Counted from the stretch's first letter, positions 34,665-43,181 are shown. The stretch is DNA of 64,000 bases from Hyphomicrobiales bacterium (GCA_900471485.1 UCEU01000007.1:124001-188000), one strand, 5' to 3'. Numbers and translations: made by a program. Notes: generated from the sequence alone by a model not told the origin.

Positions 34665-35989
34665 GCGGCCTCGTCCAGTTGGGGCTGAGACGTCTTTGGC
34701 TGCCAGGGTATCGATGCCCCAAGTGCCTTTGCCGCTGAAAGGCCGGAGGAAAGCCCGTCCTCATGGAAGCCGTAGCCCGTCCAGGCGCCCGCGAAGTAGC
34801 AGTGGTTGCGCCCCTGGATATCGGCCAGCGACCGTTGCGCGGTAACGCTCCCGGCGGAAAATTGCGGATGCTCGTAGGTGAATTCGGCGAACACCTTGCT
34901 CGCATCCGGTTCGCGATCCGGATTGAGGGTGACGAAGAGCGGATGGCGCTGGTCGATCCCCTGCAGCCGGTTCATCCAGTAGCTGACGGCAACCGCAGCG
35001 CCGCCGCTGTCCCTGCTCGATCTGAGATAGTTCCAGGAGGCCCAGACCTTGCGCCGTACCGGCATCAGCTTTTCATCCCGATGCAGCACCACCCGGTTCG
35101 GCTGGTAGGGAACGGCGGCGAGCAGCGCGCTCTCCCGTTCGCTGGCGTCGATCAGCATGCGACGCGTCTGGTCGCTATGGGCGGCGAAGATCACCTTGTC
35201 GAACTGCGTCTCCGCCCCGCTATCGTCGATAACAGTCACGCCCGCCTGATGCCGCAGGACGCCCCGCACTCCAAGACCAAGCTTCAGCCTGTCGCCGAGC
35301 GGCGCGAGCAGCTTGTCGAGATAGTTGCGGCTGCCACCAGTGACTGTCCGCCACTGGTGCTGCCGGCTGTAAATGAGCCTGTGGTTGTCGAAGAAGTTGA
35401 CGAAATGCTCGGCGGGAAACTGCAGCATCTGTGCCGCCGGCGTCGACCAGATCGCCGCCGCCATCGGGATCAGATAGTTGTTGGTGAAGCCCGGCGAGAA
35501 CCCGCGCCAATCCAGATAGTCGCCGATCGACCGCGAGGTAAGGTGTCCGGCCGCCCGGTCGATCAGGCATGTGCGGTTGAAGCGCAGGATTTCGCGGATC
35601 ATCAGAAGGAAGGACGGTCTGAGCAGGTTGCGCTTCTGCGCGAAGATCGAGGACAGCCCGCCACCGCTCCATTCGAGCTTGCCTTCGTCGAGCGACAGCG
35701 AAAAGCTCATGTCGCTCGCATGCGTGGCGACATCGAGCTCCTGGAAGAGCGCCGTGAGGTTCGGATAGTTGCCTTCGTTATAGACGATGAAGCCGGTGTC
35801 GACGGGAATACTGATACCGTCGTAGTCCACATCCACCGTTGCGGTGTGGCCGCCGGGGCGCGTGTCCCTTTCGAAGAGCGTCACGTCATGGATCGGATTG
35901 AGCGCCCAGGCGGCCGATGCGCCGGATACGCCGGAGCCGATCACCGCGATCTTAAGCCGTCGCTGCGGGTGAGGGAAGTGCGCGTTCAT
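34661..35989 (-). CDS. NAD(P)/FAD-dependent oxidoreductase (amine-oxidase-like)
   Basis: 442 residues. The dinucleotide-binding loop KIAVIGSGVSGASAAWAL starts at residue 13, followed by FERDTRPGGHTATVDVDYDG and a C-terminal FAGAWTGYGFHEDGLSSGLS FAD motif. It belongs to the flavoprotein group that accompanies DUF1365 and Cfa-like genes; related Rhodobacter proteins have been tied to fatty acid desaturation or furan formation. It overlaps both phrB and the DUF1365 gene by four bases, so the three are translated together. Exact substrate inferred only from context. Confidence 0.9.
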   Translation of the reverse strand: MNAHFPHPQRRLKIAVIGSGVSGASAAWALNPIHDVTLFERDTRPGGHTATVDVDYDGISIPVDTGFIVYNEGNYPNLTALFQELDVATHASDMSFSLSLDEGKLEWSGGGLSSIFAQKRNLLRPSFLLMIREILRFNRTCLIDRAAGHLTSRSIGDYLDWRGFSPGFTNNYLIPMAAAIWSTPAAQMLQFPAEHFVNFFDNHRLIYSRQHQWRTVTGGSRNYLDKLLAPLGDRLKLGLGVRGVLRHQAGVTVIDDSGAETQFDKVIFAAHSDQTRRMLIDASERESALLAAVPYQPNRVVLHRDEKLMPVRRKVWASWNYLRSSRDSGGAAVAVSYWMNRLQGIDQRHPLFVTLNPDREPDASKVFAEFTYEHPQFSAGSVTAQRSLADIQGRNHCYFAGAWTGYGFHEDGLSSGLSAAKALGASIPWQPKTSQPQLDEAA

Positions 35990-37437
35990 GCGGCGTCCTT
36001 TACAGCGCTATAGGCTTTCAGCGCCTTGTCCCGGGCGGCGGCGTGATCGACGATCGGTTCGGGATAGTTCTTTCCAAGCACGATGCCCGCTTTCTCAAGG
36101 ACCGCTGCCGGTGCCGAGAACGGCTTGTGGATGTACTTGCTGTCGAGCTCCGCCAATTCTGGCACGAACTCGCGAACGTAGGACCCGTCGCGATCGAACT
36201 TCTCGCCCTGCAGTACCGGATTGAAGATGCGGAAGAAGGGCGACGCGTCCGCGCCGGAGCCGGCTACCCACTGCCAGTTCGCCGCGTTGCTTGCCGGATC
36301 CGCGTCAAGAAGCGTATCGCGGAACCAATCGGCACCGCGCCGCCAGTCGATCAGGAGATCCTTGATCAGGAAAGAGGCGACGATCATCCGTACGCGATTG
36401 TGCATGAAACCCTGCTGCCAGAGCTGCCGCATGCCGGCATCGACGATGGGATAGCCCGTCAGCCCGCGCGTCCAGGCCTTGAACAGCTTTTCGTTGTTGT
36501 GCCAGACGAAGTTGTCGAACCGGTCGTTCCAGTTCTCGTAGGGCAGCTTCGGGAAGTGATAGAGCAGGTGATAGCAGAACTCCCGCCAGGCCAGTTCCTT
36601 GCGGAAGTGAACGAGGTCTTCCGTCGGTGCGCGGCGGGAGAGGCCGCGTGTCTCTTCCCACATGCGGGCAGGGGAGATGAGGCCGAGCGCCAGATACGGC
36701 GATAGCAGCGACGTTCCGGCTTTCGAAGGCACGTCGCGGCTTTCCTTGTAGCCATCCAGCGCATCGTCGATGAAATCCGCCAGATGCTCGCGGGCGCCCT
36801 TCTCTCCCGGTGTCCATGTGTCGAGGAACCCCTTCGCCCAGTTGGGCGCGTGCGGTTCCAGCTTCCAGGACGAAAGCGTCTCGGAGTGCGGTTGCTTTTT
36901 GGCGAAGACGATCTTCGAAGGGCACTCCACCGGCGCGGGCGGCTCGCCTGCCTTCTCCAGCGCCCGCCAGAATGGCGTATAGACACGGTATGGCGTTCCG
37001 CCTCCAGTCAGCAGTCGTGACGGCTCGTGCAGCAGCTGCCCCGCGAAGCTCCGTGCTTCCACGGCCTGCTTTTCCAGATCCTGCTTGATGCGCGTGTCGA
37101 CGGCGATCCCGGCCGGATCGTAGCGACGATTCCACAGGACCATCTCCGCTTCGGTGGATTTGATCATCTCGCGGAGAACGTCGAGCGCGTTCCCTGAGGT
37201 GAGGACAAGCTTGCCGCCGAAATCCCTGAGGGAAGTATCGAGCGCTTCCAGAGACTGATGCAGCCACCAGTCCTGTGCCGCCCCAAGCGAGCCGGCACCG
37301 CTGCTTTCCGGCTGGCGTATATATATGGCGATGATCGGCCGGCCTGACGCGCATGCGGCATTCAGCGCGTGATTGTCATCAAGGCGTAAATCCTTGCGAA
37401 ACCAGAGAATAGCCGGTTTTTTTGTTTCGCCTGTCAC
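35986..37437 (-). CDS. phrB: Deoxyribodipyrimidine photolyase
   Basis: 483 residues. The N-terminal antenna domain begins ILWFRKDLRLDDNHALNAAC; the C-terminal FAD domain has SLLSPYLALGLISP, RKELAWREFCYHLLYHFP, and TGYPIVDAGMRQLWQQGFMHNR, followed by ASNAANWQWVAGSGAD, the class I photolyase signature. The enzyme reverses UV cyclobutane pyrimidine dimers using blue light. It is the first gene of the four-gene unit and overlaps the next by four bases. A TGATCC-N18-TAAAGA promoter lies just upstream. Confidence 0.95.
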   Translation of the reverse strand: MTGETKKPAILWFRKDLRLDDNHALNAACASGRPIIAIYIRQPESSGAGSLGAAQDWWLHQSLEALDTSLRDFGGKLVLTSGNALDVLREMIKSTEAEMVLWNRRYDPAGIAVDTRIKQDLEKQAVEARSFAGQLLHEPSRLLTGGGTPYRVYTPFWRALEKAGEPPAPVECPSKIVFAKKQPHSETLSSWKLEPHAPNWAKGFLDTWTPGEKGAREHLADFIDDALDGYKESRDVPSKAGTSLLSPYLALGLISPARMWEETRGLSRRAPTEDLVHFRKELAWREFCYHLLYHFPKLPYENWNDRFDNFVWHNNEKLFKAWTRGLTGYPIVDAGMRQLWQQGFMHNRVRMIVASFLIKDLLIDWRRGADWFRDTLLDADPASNAANWQWVAGSGADASPFFRIFNPVLQGEKFDRDGSYVREFVPELAELDSKYIHKPFSAPAAVLEKAGIVLGKNYPEPIVDHAAARDKALKAYSAVKDAA

Positions 37438-37467
37438 GTGAGCCGTTCCCTCGCTTTATCCTGCTGA

Positions 37468-37497
37468 TCTTTACGGAGTACGGAGGGATCTGGATCA
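37468..37497 (-). promoter_or_regulatory. RpoE/ChrR-type (ECF) promoter of the phrB operon
   Basis: On the minus strand TGATCC (37497-37492), 18 bases, TAAAGA (37473-37468), ending 30 bases before the phrB start. This resembles the TGATCC-N18-TAAGA type recalled for Rhodobacter sphaeroides RpoE, the singlet-oxygen sigma factor, whose regulon includes phrA and cfa genes. Confidence 0.55.
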
Positions 37498-37548
37498 AAG
37501 TTTCGGCGATGGGAAGAGTTTTTCCACGATGCTCTGCGGACATGCGAA

Positions 37549-37569
37549 AAGGCCGGGGTCACCGGCCTT
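37549..37569 (-). terminator. Terminator of the small secreted protein gene
   Basis: Perfect 8-bp stem AAGGCCGG / CCGGCCTT with a 5-base loop, followed on the minus strand by TTTTCGC. It separates the gene at 37593-37922 from the phrB promoter. Confidence 0.7.
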
Positions 37570-37592
37570 CTCATGATCCATTTGCGTCCTTG

Positions 37593-37922
37593 CTAGTTGT
37601 CGTACTCGCGGCATGCATCGCTGATCGACGCGCCACTTTCGCCGCCGCGCGTATCGACGCCGGCGCGCTGTTGCGCCATGCCGGGGCAATCGAGTGTACG
37701 TGGCTGTGTCGCAATTCCCTGGGTCGTCATGGGATCGACGGGCGCGGCGGTGATCGGGTGCGTTCCGTTATCGGCGCTGGTGTAGTCCGAAGAGAAGGAT
37801 CCCGAACTCGGGGTCGTCGAGCCGCCATTGGTGGGGCCGATCGGATCGGGGTTCGATTGGGCAAATGCCGATGTGGCGAGACCTGCCGCCAGAATGGACG
37901 CGGCGATAAGTGAATTGCGCAT
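37593..37922 (-). CDS. Small exported protein of unknown function
   Basis: 109 residues. The signal peptide is MRNSLIAASILAAGLATSAFA, cut before QSNPDPI. The mature part is rich in Gly, Ser, Thr and Pro, of low complexity, and has two Cys (TLDCPGM and SDACREY) that could form one disulfide. No family recognised. The ATG at 37922 has AAAGGAGGATGTC before it. An EcfG-like promoter lies about 50 bases upstream, so a stress-related envelope role is possible. Confidence 0.75.
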   Translation of the reverse strand: MRNSLIAASILAAGLATSAFAQSNPDPIGPTNGGSTTPSSGSFSSDYTSADNGTHPITAAPVDPMTTQGIATQPRTLDCPGMAQQRAGVDTRGGESGASISDACREYDN

Positions 37923-37968
37923 GGAGACATCCTCCTTTGTGTCTTTTCGCTTCAGCTTACAGTTACGT

Positions 37969-37993
37969 AACCCGCCTCCGGCGTCATTGTTCC
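37969..37993 (-). promoter_or_regulatory. Possible EcfG-type promoter
   Basis: GGAAC (37993-37989), 16 bases, GGTT (37972-37969) on the minus strand, one base off the consensus at the weakest position, ending 46 bases before the ATG at 37922. Confidence 0.4.
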
Positions 37994-38156
37994 GCGATTT
38001 CCGCGTGTGCACAGACCGGATTTTCCCTCCGGGCTTTCAAGCTTAGGTCGCGGTTTCTTTAGTCTAGTAAAATTATGGATAATACTTCCGTCAATCGGGC
38101 GGATGGCATGCATCGCGCTGTCGCCGTCATGAATGAGTTGATGCAGGAGAGTGACC

Positions 38157-38357
38157 ATGAGCATCGTCCGCCACTTCGACCGCCTTTGCGCCATCAGGGA
38201 TTCGCTGGAGGCGCGGCTGGAATTGCGCGAAGCCCGCTATTGCCTGGGCAGCGAAGATCTCGATGACGGCACCACCCGCGACCTGCGCGACCGTCTTGCC
38301 GAGATCGCCGAGGAAATCCATGCGCTCGGCCATCGCCCCCTAGAATTCGCGCTTTGA
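38157..38357 (+). CDS. Small helical protein of unknown function
   Basis: 66 residues, mostly charged and helical: SIVRHFDRLCAIRDSLEARL, ELREARYCLGSEDLDDGTTR and RDRLAEIAEEIHALG, like a short antiparallel helical hairpin. No family recognised. GGAGAG precedes the ATG at 38157 (a GTG two codons earlier is in frame). It ends 13 bases before the hydrolase at 38371 and is probably in the same operon. Confidence 0.65.
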   Translation: MSIVRHFDRLCAIRDSLEARLELREARYCLGSEDLDDGTTRDLRDRLAEIAEEIHALGHRPLEFAL

Positions 38358-38370
38358 TCGGGGGAGCGCG

Positions 38371-38928
38371 ATGACGACGACATTGATCGTGCCGGGGTTG
38401 AACGGATCGGACGAGGGACATTGGCAGCGCCATTGGGTCGATGACGACAGGGAAAGCGTGCTGGTCGCACAGGACGATTGGGAGAGGCCTGATGTCGACC
38501 GATGGGCCGAGCGCCTGGAAGATGCTCTGGAGGCGCATGGCGAGGCCTACATCGTCGCCCACAGCCTTGGCTGCCTGCTGACCGCGAAGTTGGCGGACCG
38601 GCCATCTGCACACCGCATCAAGGGTGCTCTGCTGGTCGCCCCTTGCGATCTGCAGCCGACGGAAAGGCTTCATCCCGGTGCCATCCATTTCGGGCCGATG
38701 CCGACGCGCGCGCTGCCGTTTCCCAGCATCACCGTCGGTAGCCTCAACGACCACTACATGGAACTCGATCGTCTGACGCTCTATTCCCGCCTGTGGCGCA
38801 CGGATCTGCGCAACATCGGCCTCGCGGGTCACATCAACATCGCCAGTGGATTCGGTCGCTGGACCGGAGGCTACACGCTTTTCGGCGCGCTGAAAGACAA
38901 GGCCAAGGCACCGCGCCGTTACGCCTAG
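38371..38928 (+). CDS. RBBP9/YdeN family alpha/beta hydrolase
   Basis: 185 residues. It starts TTLIVPGLNGSDEGHWQRHW, carries the nucleophile elbow VAHSLGCLLTAKL (Ser of GxSxG-like HSLG) near residue 66, then GALLVAPCD and the late SLNDHYM and AGHINIASGFG with the catalytic Asp and His. All three triad residues are present. This is the compact serine hydrolase family of YdeN and human RBBP9. Natural substrate unknown. Confidence 0.9.
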   Translation: MTTTLIVPGLNGSDEGHWQRHWVDDDRESVLVAQDDWERPDVDRWAERLEDALEAHGEAYIVAHSLGCLLTAKLADRPSAHRIKGALLVAPCDLQPTERLHPGAIHFGPMPTRALPFPSITVGSLNDHYMELDRLTLYSRLWRTDLRNIGLAGHINIASGFGRWTGGYTLFGALKDKAKAPRRYA

Positions 38929-38956
38929 GCGTATATCGACCGCCGCGCGGCTGCGG

Positions 38957-39316
38957 CTACTTCGGCTGGCAGTTGGCCGCGATCTGCTGATCCAGAATGA
39001 TGGCGGTCATCTGATCGTAATAGCTCTCGCGAAGCGTATCCATGAACCGTGTCCTCTCGGATGGGGCATCGCCACGTTCCCGGACCAGATCCTCGAGCGT
39101 ATTGCGCTGGTCGATGCATTTGCCGAACGCGCCGGGGATGATCTCCGACACATCCCGGCAGAGCTTCTCTCCATAATAGGCGGCATTCTTGGTCAGGCAG
39201 CTATGATAGGCCGACCGAACCTCGTCCATCCGTTTCGTCGTCGCGGCGAAGTCCGCCGCATAGCTGGCCGTTGGTATCAGGAAGAGCACCGAAAACATCA
39301 GCTTGTTAATCGCCAC
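38957..39316 (-). CDS. Small exported protein, Cys-containing
   Basis: 119 residues. A signal peptide is visible (MAINKLMFSVLFLIPTASYA) with cleavage before ADFAATT. The mature part is helical and charged with four Cys (SCLTK, LCRDV, KCIDQ and near the end NCQPK), so two disulfides are possible in the periplasm. The helical Cys pattern is slightly like LprI-type lysozyme inhibitors, but this is not firm. It converges with the hydrolase gene. Confidence 0.7.
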   Translation of the reverse strand: MAINKLMFSVLFLIPTASYAADFAATTKRMDEVRSAYHSCLTKNAAYYGEKLCRDVSEIIPGAFGKCIDQRNTLEDLVRERGDAPSERTRFMDTLRESYYDQMTAIILDQQIAANCQPK

Positions 39317-39476
39317 CTCGCATCGATCGCTGGAATGGATATGAACACGTTAGGTCGGGAAGACACCGATGCCCAGTGATACAAAATCGGTATCCCGGCC
39401 GTGACAATTCTGTCGTGCGTGCCAGCGAAGTCCCACGAGATGTGGGCCTGGTCCGCCTTCTGTTTCGGGCAAAAGA

Positions 39477-39506
39477 AAAGGCCTGCATTTTTCAATGCAG
39501 GCCTTT
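39477..39506 (-). terminator. tRNA-Asn terminator
   Basis: Perfect 13-bp stem AAAGGCCTGCATT / AATGCAGGCCTTT with a 4-base loop (39490-39493), followed on the minus strand by TTTTCTTTT-like sequence, just after the tRNA 3' end. Confidence 0.85.
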
Positions 39507-39512
39507 AGAAAC

Positions 39513-39587
39513 TGGCTCCCCGGGCCGGATTCGAACCGGCGACCTGTCGATTAACAGTCGAATGCTCTACCGCTGAGCTACCAGGGA
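39513..39587 (-). tRNA. tRNA-Asn (anticodon GUU)
   Basis: The reverse complement gives a 75-base tRNA. Acceptor TCCCTGG / CCGGGGA-type pairing, D-arm GTAGCTCAGCGGTAGAGC, anticodon loop CTGTTAA (GTT) and T-loop GGTTCGAATCC are all present, and CCA is encoded. Confidence 0.95.
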
Positions 39588-39704
39588 TCACCGCTCGCCG
39601 CGGTGTGAGTGGGCTAATACAAATGCTTGCTCGATTTGCCAAGCGGTTTTTTCAAAAAAATGACATCTCCTTGCAATCACTGAGGTTATCCCCATCTCCT
39701 GTGG

Positions 39705-40001
39705 ATGACTGAAACCCGTGACACCACTGGAAAACAAGGCGCCAGGCGCTTTGGGATCGATCACTCGACCGGCCATCTCGTTTTGGGCTCGATACGCATA
39801 CGCTTACCGCAATCGCGGCTCGCCCGCATGGCGATCGGCTTTTTACTGATTGTTGGGGGCTGTTTGGGGTTCCTGCCGATTCTCGGCTTCTGGATGGTCC
39901 CGCTCGGCTTCATCGTGCTGTCGCACGATCTGGCCATCGCGCGGCGCATGCGCCGGCGCATATCGGTCTGGTGGCACAGGAGGCGGAGACCCGCCCCCTG
40001 A
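39705..40001 (+). CDS. PGPGW-like small membrane protein
   Basis: 98 residues. Two close hydrophobic helices, AIGFLLIVGGCLGFLPILGF then MVPLGFIVLSHDLAIARR, are followed by a very basic tail rich in Arg and Trp. The G-FLPILG-W-VPLG-I-LS-D arrangement resembles the putative transmembrane PGPGW family. Role unknown. No clear ribosome binding site; the ATG is the first in frame. It converges with pit. Confidence 0.65.
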   Translation: MTETRDTTGKQGARRFGIDHSTGHLVLGSIRIRLPQSRLARMAIGFLLIVGGCLGFLPILGFWMVPLGFIVLSHDLAIARRMRRRISVWWHRRRRPAP

Positions 40002-40013
40002 TTTGATTGTCGC

Positions 40014-41018
40014 TTAGGCGAAGAGTCCGGCCGCGAAATAGAAGAAGGCAGAGATCAGCGCCGCCGCGGGCAGGGTGATCACCCAGGCAACCACGATGTT
40101 GCCTGCAAGCCCCCAGCGGACCGCCGAAACACGCCGCGCCGCGCCGACGCCGACGATGGCGCCGGTGATCGTGTGCGTGGTCGAAACCGGGATGCCGAGC
40201 CAGGTCGCGCCGAACAGCGTCAGCGCCCCGCCCGTTTCGGCGCAGAAGCCCTGCATCGGATTGAGGCGGGTGATCTTCGAACCCATCGTGTGGACGATGC
40301 GCCAGCCGCCGAACAGCGTGCCGAGCGCCATCGCCGTCTGGCAGGAGATCACCACCCAGAAGGGGATGTGGAAGCTGCCGCCGAGATAACCCTGCGAATA
40401 GAGCAGCACCGCGATGATCCCCATCGTCTTCTGCGCATCGTTGCCGCCATGCCCCAGCGAATAAAGCGAGGCAGAGACGAACTGCAGGATGCGGAAGGTA
40501 CGATCGACGGCAAACGGCGTCTGCCGCACAAAGATCCAGGACACGGCAAGCACGAGGAACAGCGCCAGCAGGAAGCCGATCATCGGCGACATGACGATAG
40601 CGCCGGCCGTCTTCAGCAGGCCGCCCCAGACGATCGAGCTGAATCCGACCTTGGCAAGACCGGCGCCGACGAGCCCGCCGACCAGCGCATGTGACGAGCT
40701 GGAGGGGATGCCGAATATCCAGGTGACGATATTCCAGATGATCGCGCCCATCAGCGCGGCAAAGATCACCAGTGGCGATACGATGCCGGGATCGATGATG
40801 CCGGTGCCGAGCGTCTCGGCGACATGCAGCCCGAAGAACATGAAGGCGATGAAGTTGAAGAACGCGGCCCAGGCGACGGCATATTGCGGCCTGAGCACGC
40901 GGGTCGAGACGATCGTCGCGATCGAGTTCGCCGCATCGTGAAGCCCGTTCAGGAAATCGAAGAACAGCGCGACCGCGATCAGTCCGATGAGCAGCGGGAA
41001 GGCGAGGGATGCGTCCAT
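40014..41018 (-). CDS. pit: Low-affinity inorganic phosphate transporter (PiT family)
   Basis: 334 residues, about ten hydrophobic helices. The duplicated PiT signature is clear: NGLHDAANSIATIVSTRVL at about residue 25 and GHGGNDAQKTMGI in the second half, with AVSWIFVRQTPF between. It carries metal-phosphate with protons. Rhizobia use the operon (orfA-pit in Sinorhizobium) as the low-affinity system active when phosphate is plentiful. The upstream DUF47 gene ends at the pit start codon (TGATG). Confidence 0.94.
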   Translation of the reverse strand: MDASLAFPLLIGLIAVALFFDFLNGLHDAANSIATIVSTRVLRPQYAVAWAAFFNFIAFMFFGLHVAETLGTGIIDPGIVSPLVIFAALMGAIIWNIVTWIFGIPSSSSHALVGGLVGAGLAKVGFSSIVWGGLLKTAGAIVMSPMIGFLLALFLVLAVSWIFVRQTPFAVDRTFRILQFVSASLYSLGHGGNDAQKTMGIIAVLLYSQGYLGGSFHIPFWVVISCQTAMALGTLFGGWRIVHTMGSKITRLNPMQGFCAETGGALTLFGATWLGIPVSTTHTITGAIVGVGAARRVSAVRWGLAGNIVVAWVITLPAAALISAFFYFAAGLFA

Positions 41019-41659
41019 CAGACGTTCTCGATCACGATGCCGCTGATTTCGTTGGCCACGTCCTCGAACCGGTCCATGACCTTCTCGAGTTCGCCGTAGA
41101 TTTCGCTGCCGATGATATAAGCCATCGCGTTCGATTCCCGGTGGCGAAGTACGAGCGCCTTCAGCCCGCGGTCGTGCAGGTCGTCGGATCGTCCTTCAAC
41201 GCGCGTGACTTCCTCGGCTATGGCGCTCAGCCGCGGCGCATTGGTGTTGATGCGCTCGAGCAGCGGGATGGCCTCGGCCACCAGATGCGCCGCTTGGACG
41301 ATCGCCTCGCCCATCTCCTGCATGATCGGATCGAATTCCTTCTGCTCGAACAGCCGGATCGTCTTTACCGTCTTGTGCATCATGTCGATCGCATCATCCA
41401 TCGACTGGATGAGATCCTTGATGTCGACACGGTCGAACGGCGTGATGAAGCTGCGCCGCACGGCAAGCATGACCTCGCGCGTGATATTATCAGCCTCGTC
41501 TTCGAGCGCGACGATGCGCTCGCAATGCCGTTCGGTATCCTTGCCCTTGAGCAATTCGTTCAGCGCTTCCGCTGCGCCGACGATGGTGCGCGAGTGCTGG
41601 GCGAAAAGGTCGAAGAAACGGTCCTCTCTCGGCAGAAGTTTACGAAACCAGCTGAGCAT
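41018..41659 (-). CDS. DUF47 (PhoU-like) protein partnering Pit
   Basis: 213 residues, all-helical. It begins MLSWFRKLLPREDRFFDLF, typical of DUF47, with ALEDEADNITREVMLAVRRS (the PhoU-like E..AD.i metal-binding helix) and FITPFDRVDIKDLIQSMDDAID. It partners PiT transporters and probably tunes phosphate uptake; in Sinorhizobium the homologue is called OrfA. The ATG at 41659 is preferred over that at 41668 because GGGATGG sits eight or so bases before it. It overlaps pit by one base. Confidence 0.92.
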   Translation of the reverse strand: MLSWFRKLLPREDRFFDLFAQHSRTIVGAAEALNELLKGKDTERHCERIVALEDEADNITREVMLAVRRSFITPFDRVDIKDLIQSMDDAIDMMHKTVKTIRLFEQKEFDPIMQEMGEAIVQAAHLVAEAIPLLERINTNAPRLSAIAEEVTRVEGRSDDLHDRGLKALVLRHRESNAMAYIIGSEIYGELEKVMDRFEDVANEISGIVIENV

Positions 41660-41791
41660 GCCATCCATCCCATATGAAATTTTTATGCGCTCCTCATAAA
41701 ATAGCGCGCCTTGCAATAAAAGTGTCACAATTGGCGGGATGTCGATTCTTTTGCTGTTTTCCCCCGGCGCAGGCTGAATCAGCCGGCAAAC

Positions 41792-41816
41792 GGAACACCG
41801 TGCAGTCAAATGCGTT
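41792..41816 (+). promoter_or_regulatory. EcfG-type promoter of the BA14K gene
   Basis: GGAAC (41792-41796), 16 bases, CGTT (41813-41816): exact match to the general stress consensus, ending 53 bases before the ATG at 41870. Confidence 0.65.
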
Positions 41817-41869
41817 TCTCCTTCAAGCGTTTGACACGCGAGCCCTATTTGACTGTTTACAGGTGTACG

Positions 41870-42301
41870 ATGAGAAAGCTTGCAATCATGCTCGTGGCCT
41901 TGACGACCGCCATCAGCGGCGCAGGGCCTTCATTTGCCGAAAACTGGGGCGATTCCCATTCGGCGCAGAGCCGCGGAACGTTCGGTGACTCCGGCGTCAG
42001 AAACGGAAGTTTCGGCAACCGCTGCGCCTATTATCGGTGCGGCAACCGATATAGCTACAACAGGCGTTATTACGATCACGACTACTACCGCTATCGCCGT
42101 CACAATGATTCCGGTCTGATCATCGGCGGTCTCGCAGCGGGTGCCCTGATTGGCGGCCTCATCGCGTCGCAGCCACGCGCCCCGCGCTATGTCGGCGACG
42201 ACCACGTCAGCTGGTGCTACAGCCGCTATCGCTCTTATCGCGCGTACGACAATACGTACCAGCCAAATTATGGTCCGCGCCGCCAGTGCCAGGGTCCGTA
42301 A
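41870..42301 (+). CDS. BA14K family exported protein
   Basis: 143 residues. The signal peptide is [20 protein letters not shown] up to SFA. A Tyr/Arg/Gly-rich linker follows ([20 protein letters not shown]), then a Gly/Ala hydrophobic segment [17 protein letters not shown] and the C-terminal [20 protein letters not shown] with GPRRQC, the BA14K domain. The Brucella founder is immunoreactive and lectin-like. Here it should be periplasmic or surface-associated. A perfect EcfG-type promoter precedes it. Confidence 0.9.
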   Translation: MRKLAIMLVALTTAISGAGPSFAENWGDSHSAQSRGTFGDSGVRNGSFGNRCAYYRCGNRYSYNRRYYDHDYYRYRRHNDSGLIIGGLAAGALIGGLIASQPRAPRYVGDDHVSWCYSRYRSYRAYDNTYQPNYGPRRQCQGP

Positions 42302-42501
42302 GATTATCTCTCGAAAGATAAGCGCTCTGCCTGTTTAGGCGGGGCGCCGTTTTCGTAAGAGGACGCTTGGTTTCGCGTTCGCGAGATGGAGTCGGGTCAA
42401 AGGGTTCAATCGGGATCGAACGACGGGCGGCTGTCAGGCAATCTGCGTTGCAACAAGAACGTGTTGCGAACGCAAGATTGCCGGTTTCCGTGGCGAATGG
42501 G

Positions 42502-42789
42502 TTACTTGTTCTGCAACAGCCAGATCTTGCCGGCCATGGAAATCCCATAGGAATCAGTCAGGCCATTGTCGGTAAGATTGCGACGTTCAACAAAGCCGTG
42601 CCCGCACAGATCAGCCAAAGTCTTCGCCGTGACGGTTTTGATCTTCTGCGGGCGCTCCTTCCAGCGGTCGTTTTTTGCGTAGGTGACGGTCGCGTTCTCG
42701 TGCGTCCACTTGCCCTCGGACTGAGGACAAAGGTCGCCATCGCGAGCAAGCTTCAGACCAGCAACCTGAGACGGGCTTAGTTCCAACAT
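42502..42789 (-). CDS. Small protein of unknown function
   Basis: 95 residues starting MLELSPSQVAGLKLARDGDL. The sequence has several aromatic and basic positions, and the end, KTLADLCGHGFVERR then ISMAGKIWL, has the feel of a winged-helix DNA-binding or phage-type protein (helix, turn, strand GFV), but no family can be named. AAGAGGTTTTGAA before the ATG is a good ribosome binding site. It lies next to tRNA-Cys, a common place for acquired genes. Confidence 0.55.
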   Translation of the reverse strand: MLELSPSQVAGLKLARDGDLCPQSEGKWTHENATVTYAKNDRWKERPQKIKTVTAKTLADLCGHGFVERRNLTDNGLTDSYGISMAGKIWLLQNK

Positions 42790-42958
42790 TTCAAAACCTC
42801 TTGGTATGTCGCATCCATGTCGCGCGGACCTGAAACCTTCGGAAAACGCTGGAAAGGCGCCGAAAGTAAGGAAAGCCGGAAATGCGACATGAACAGCTTC
42901 AAAACAGAAACGCGGCCTCGTGAGCCGCGCTGACTTACTGATTTAACAGTATGAAATT

Positions 42959-43032
42959 TGGAGGCCTCGCCCGGAATTGAACCGGGGTACAAGGATTTGC
43001 AGTCCTCTGCGTCACCACTCCGCCACGAGGCC
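42959..43032 (-). tRNA. tRNA-Cys (anticodon GCA)
   Basis: The reverse complement gives a 74-base tRNA: acceptor GGCCTCG / CGAGGCC, anticodon loop CTGCAAA (GCA), T-loop GGTTCAATTCC, and encoded CCA. A short hairpin CGCGGC / GCCGCG with T-rich tail about 30 bases downstream may terminate it. Confidence 0.95.
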
Positions 43033-43181
43033 TCACGACGCTTGTTCGTTCAAGCGTTGGCGGGCATTTAGAATGAATGGAAACTGAGCGCAAGGGGGTT
43101 GTGAAAAAAGCTCTGGAATTTCGATTCTGAATTCGGGCGTACGACAGGCTCCCCCTCTGAATGTTCGCCTTGGCGTCTTTA

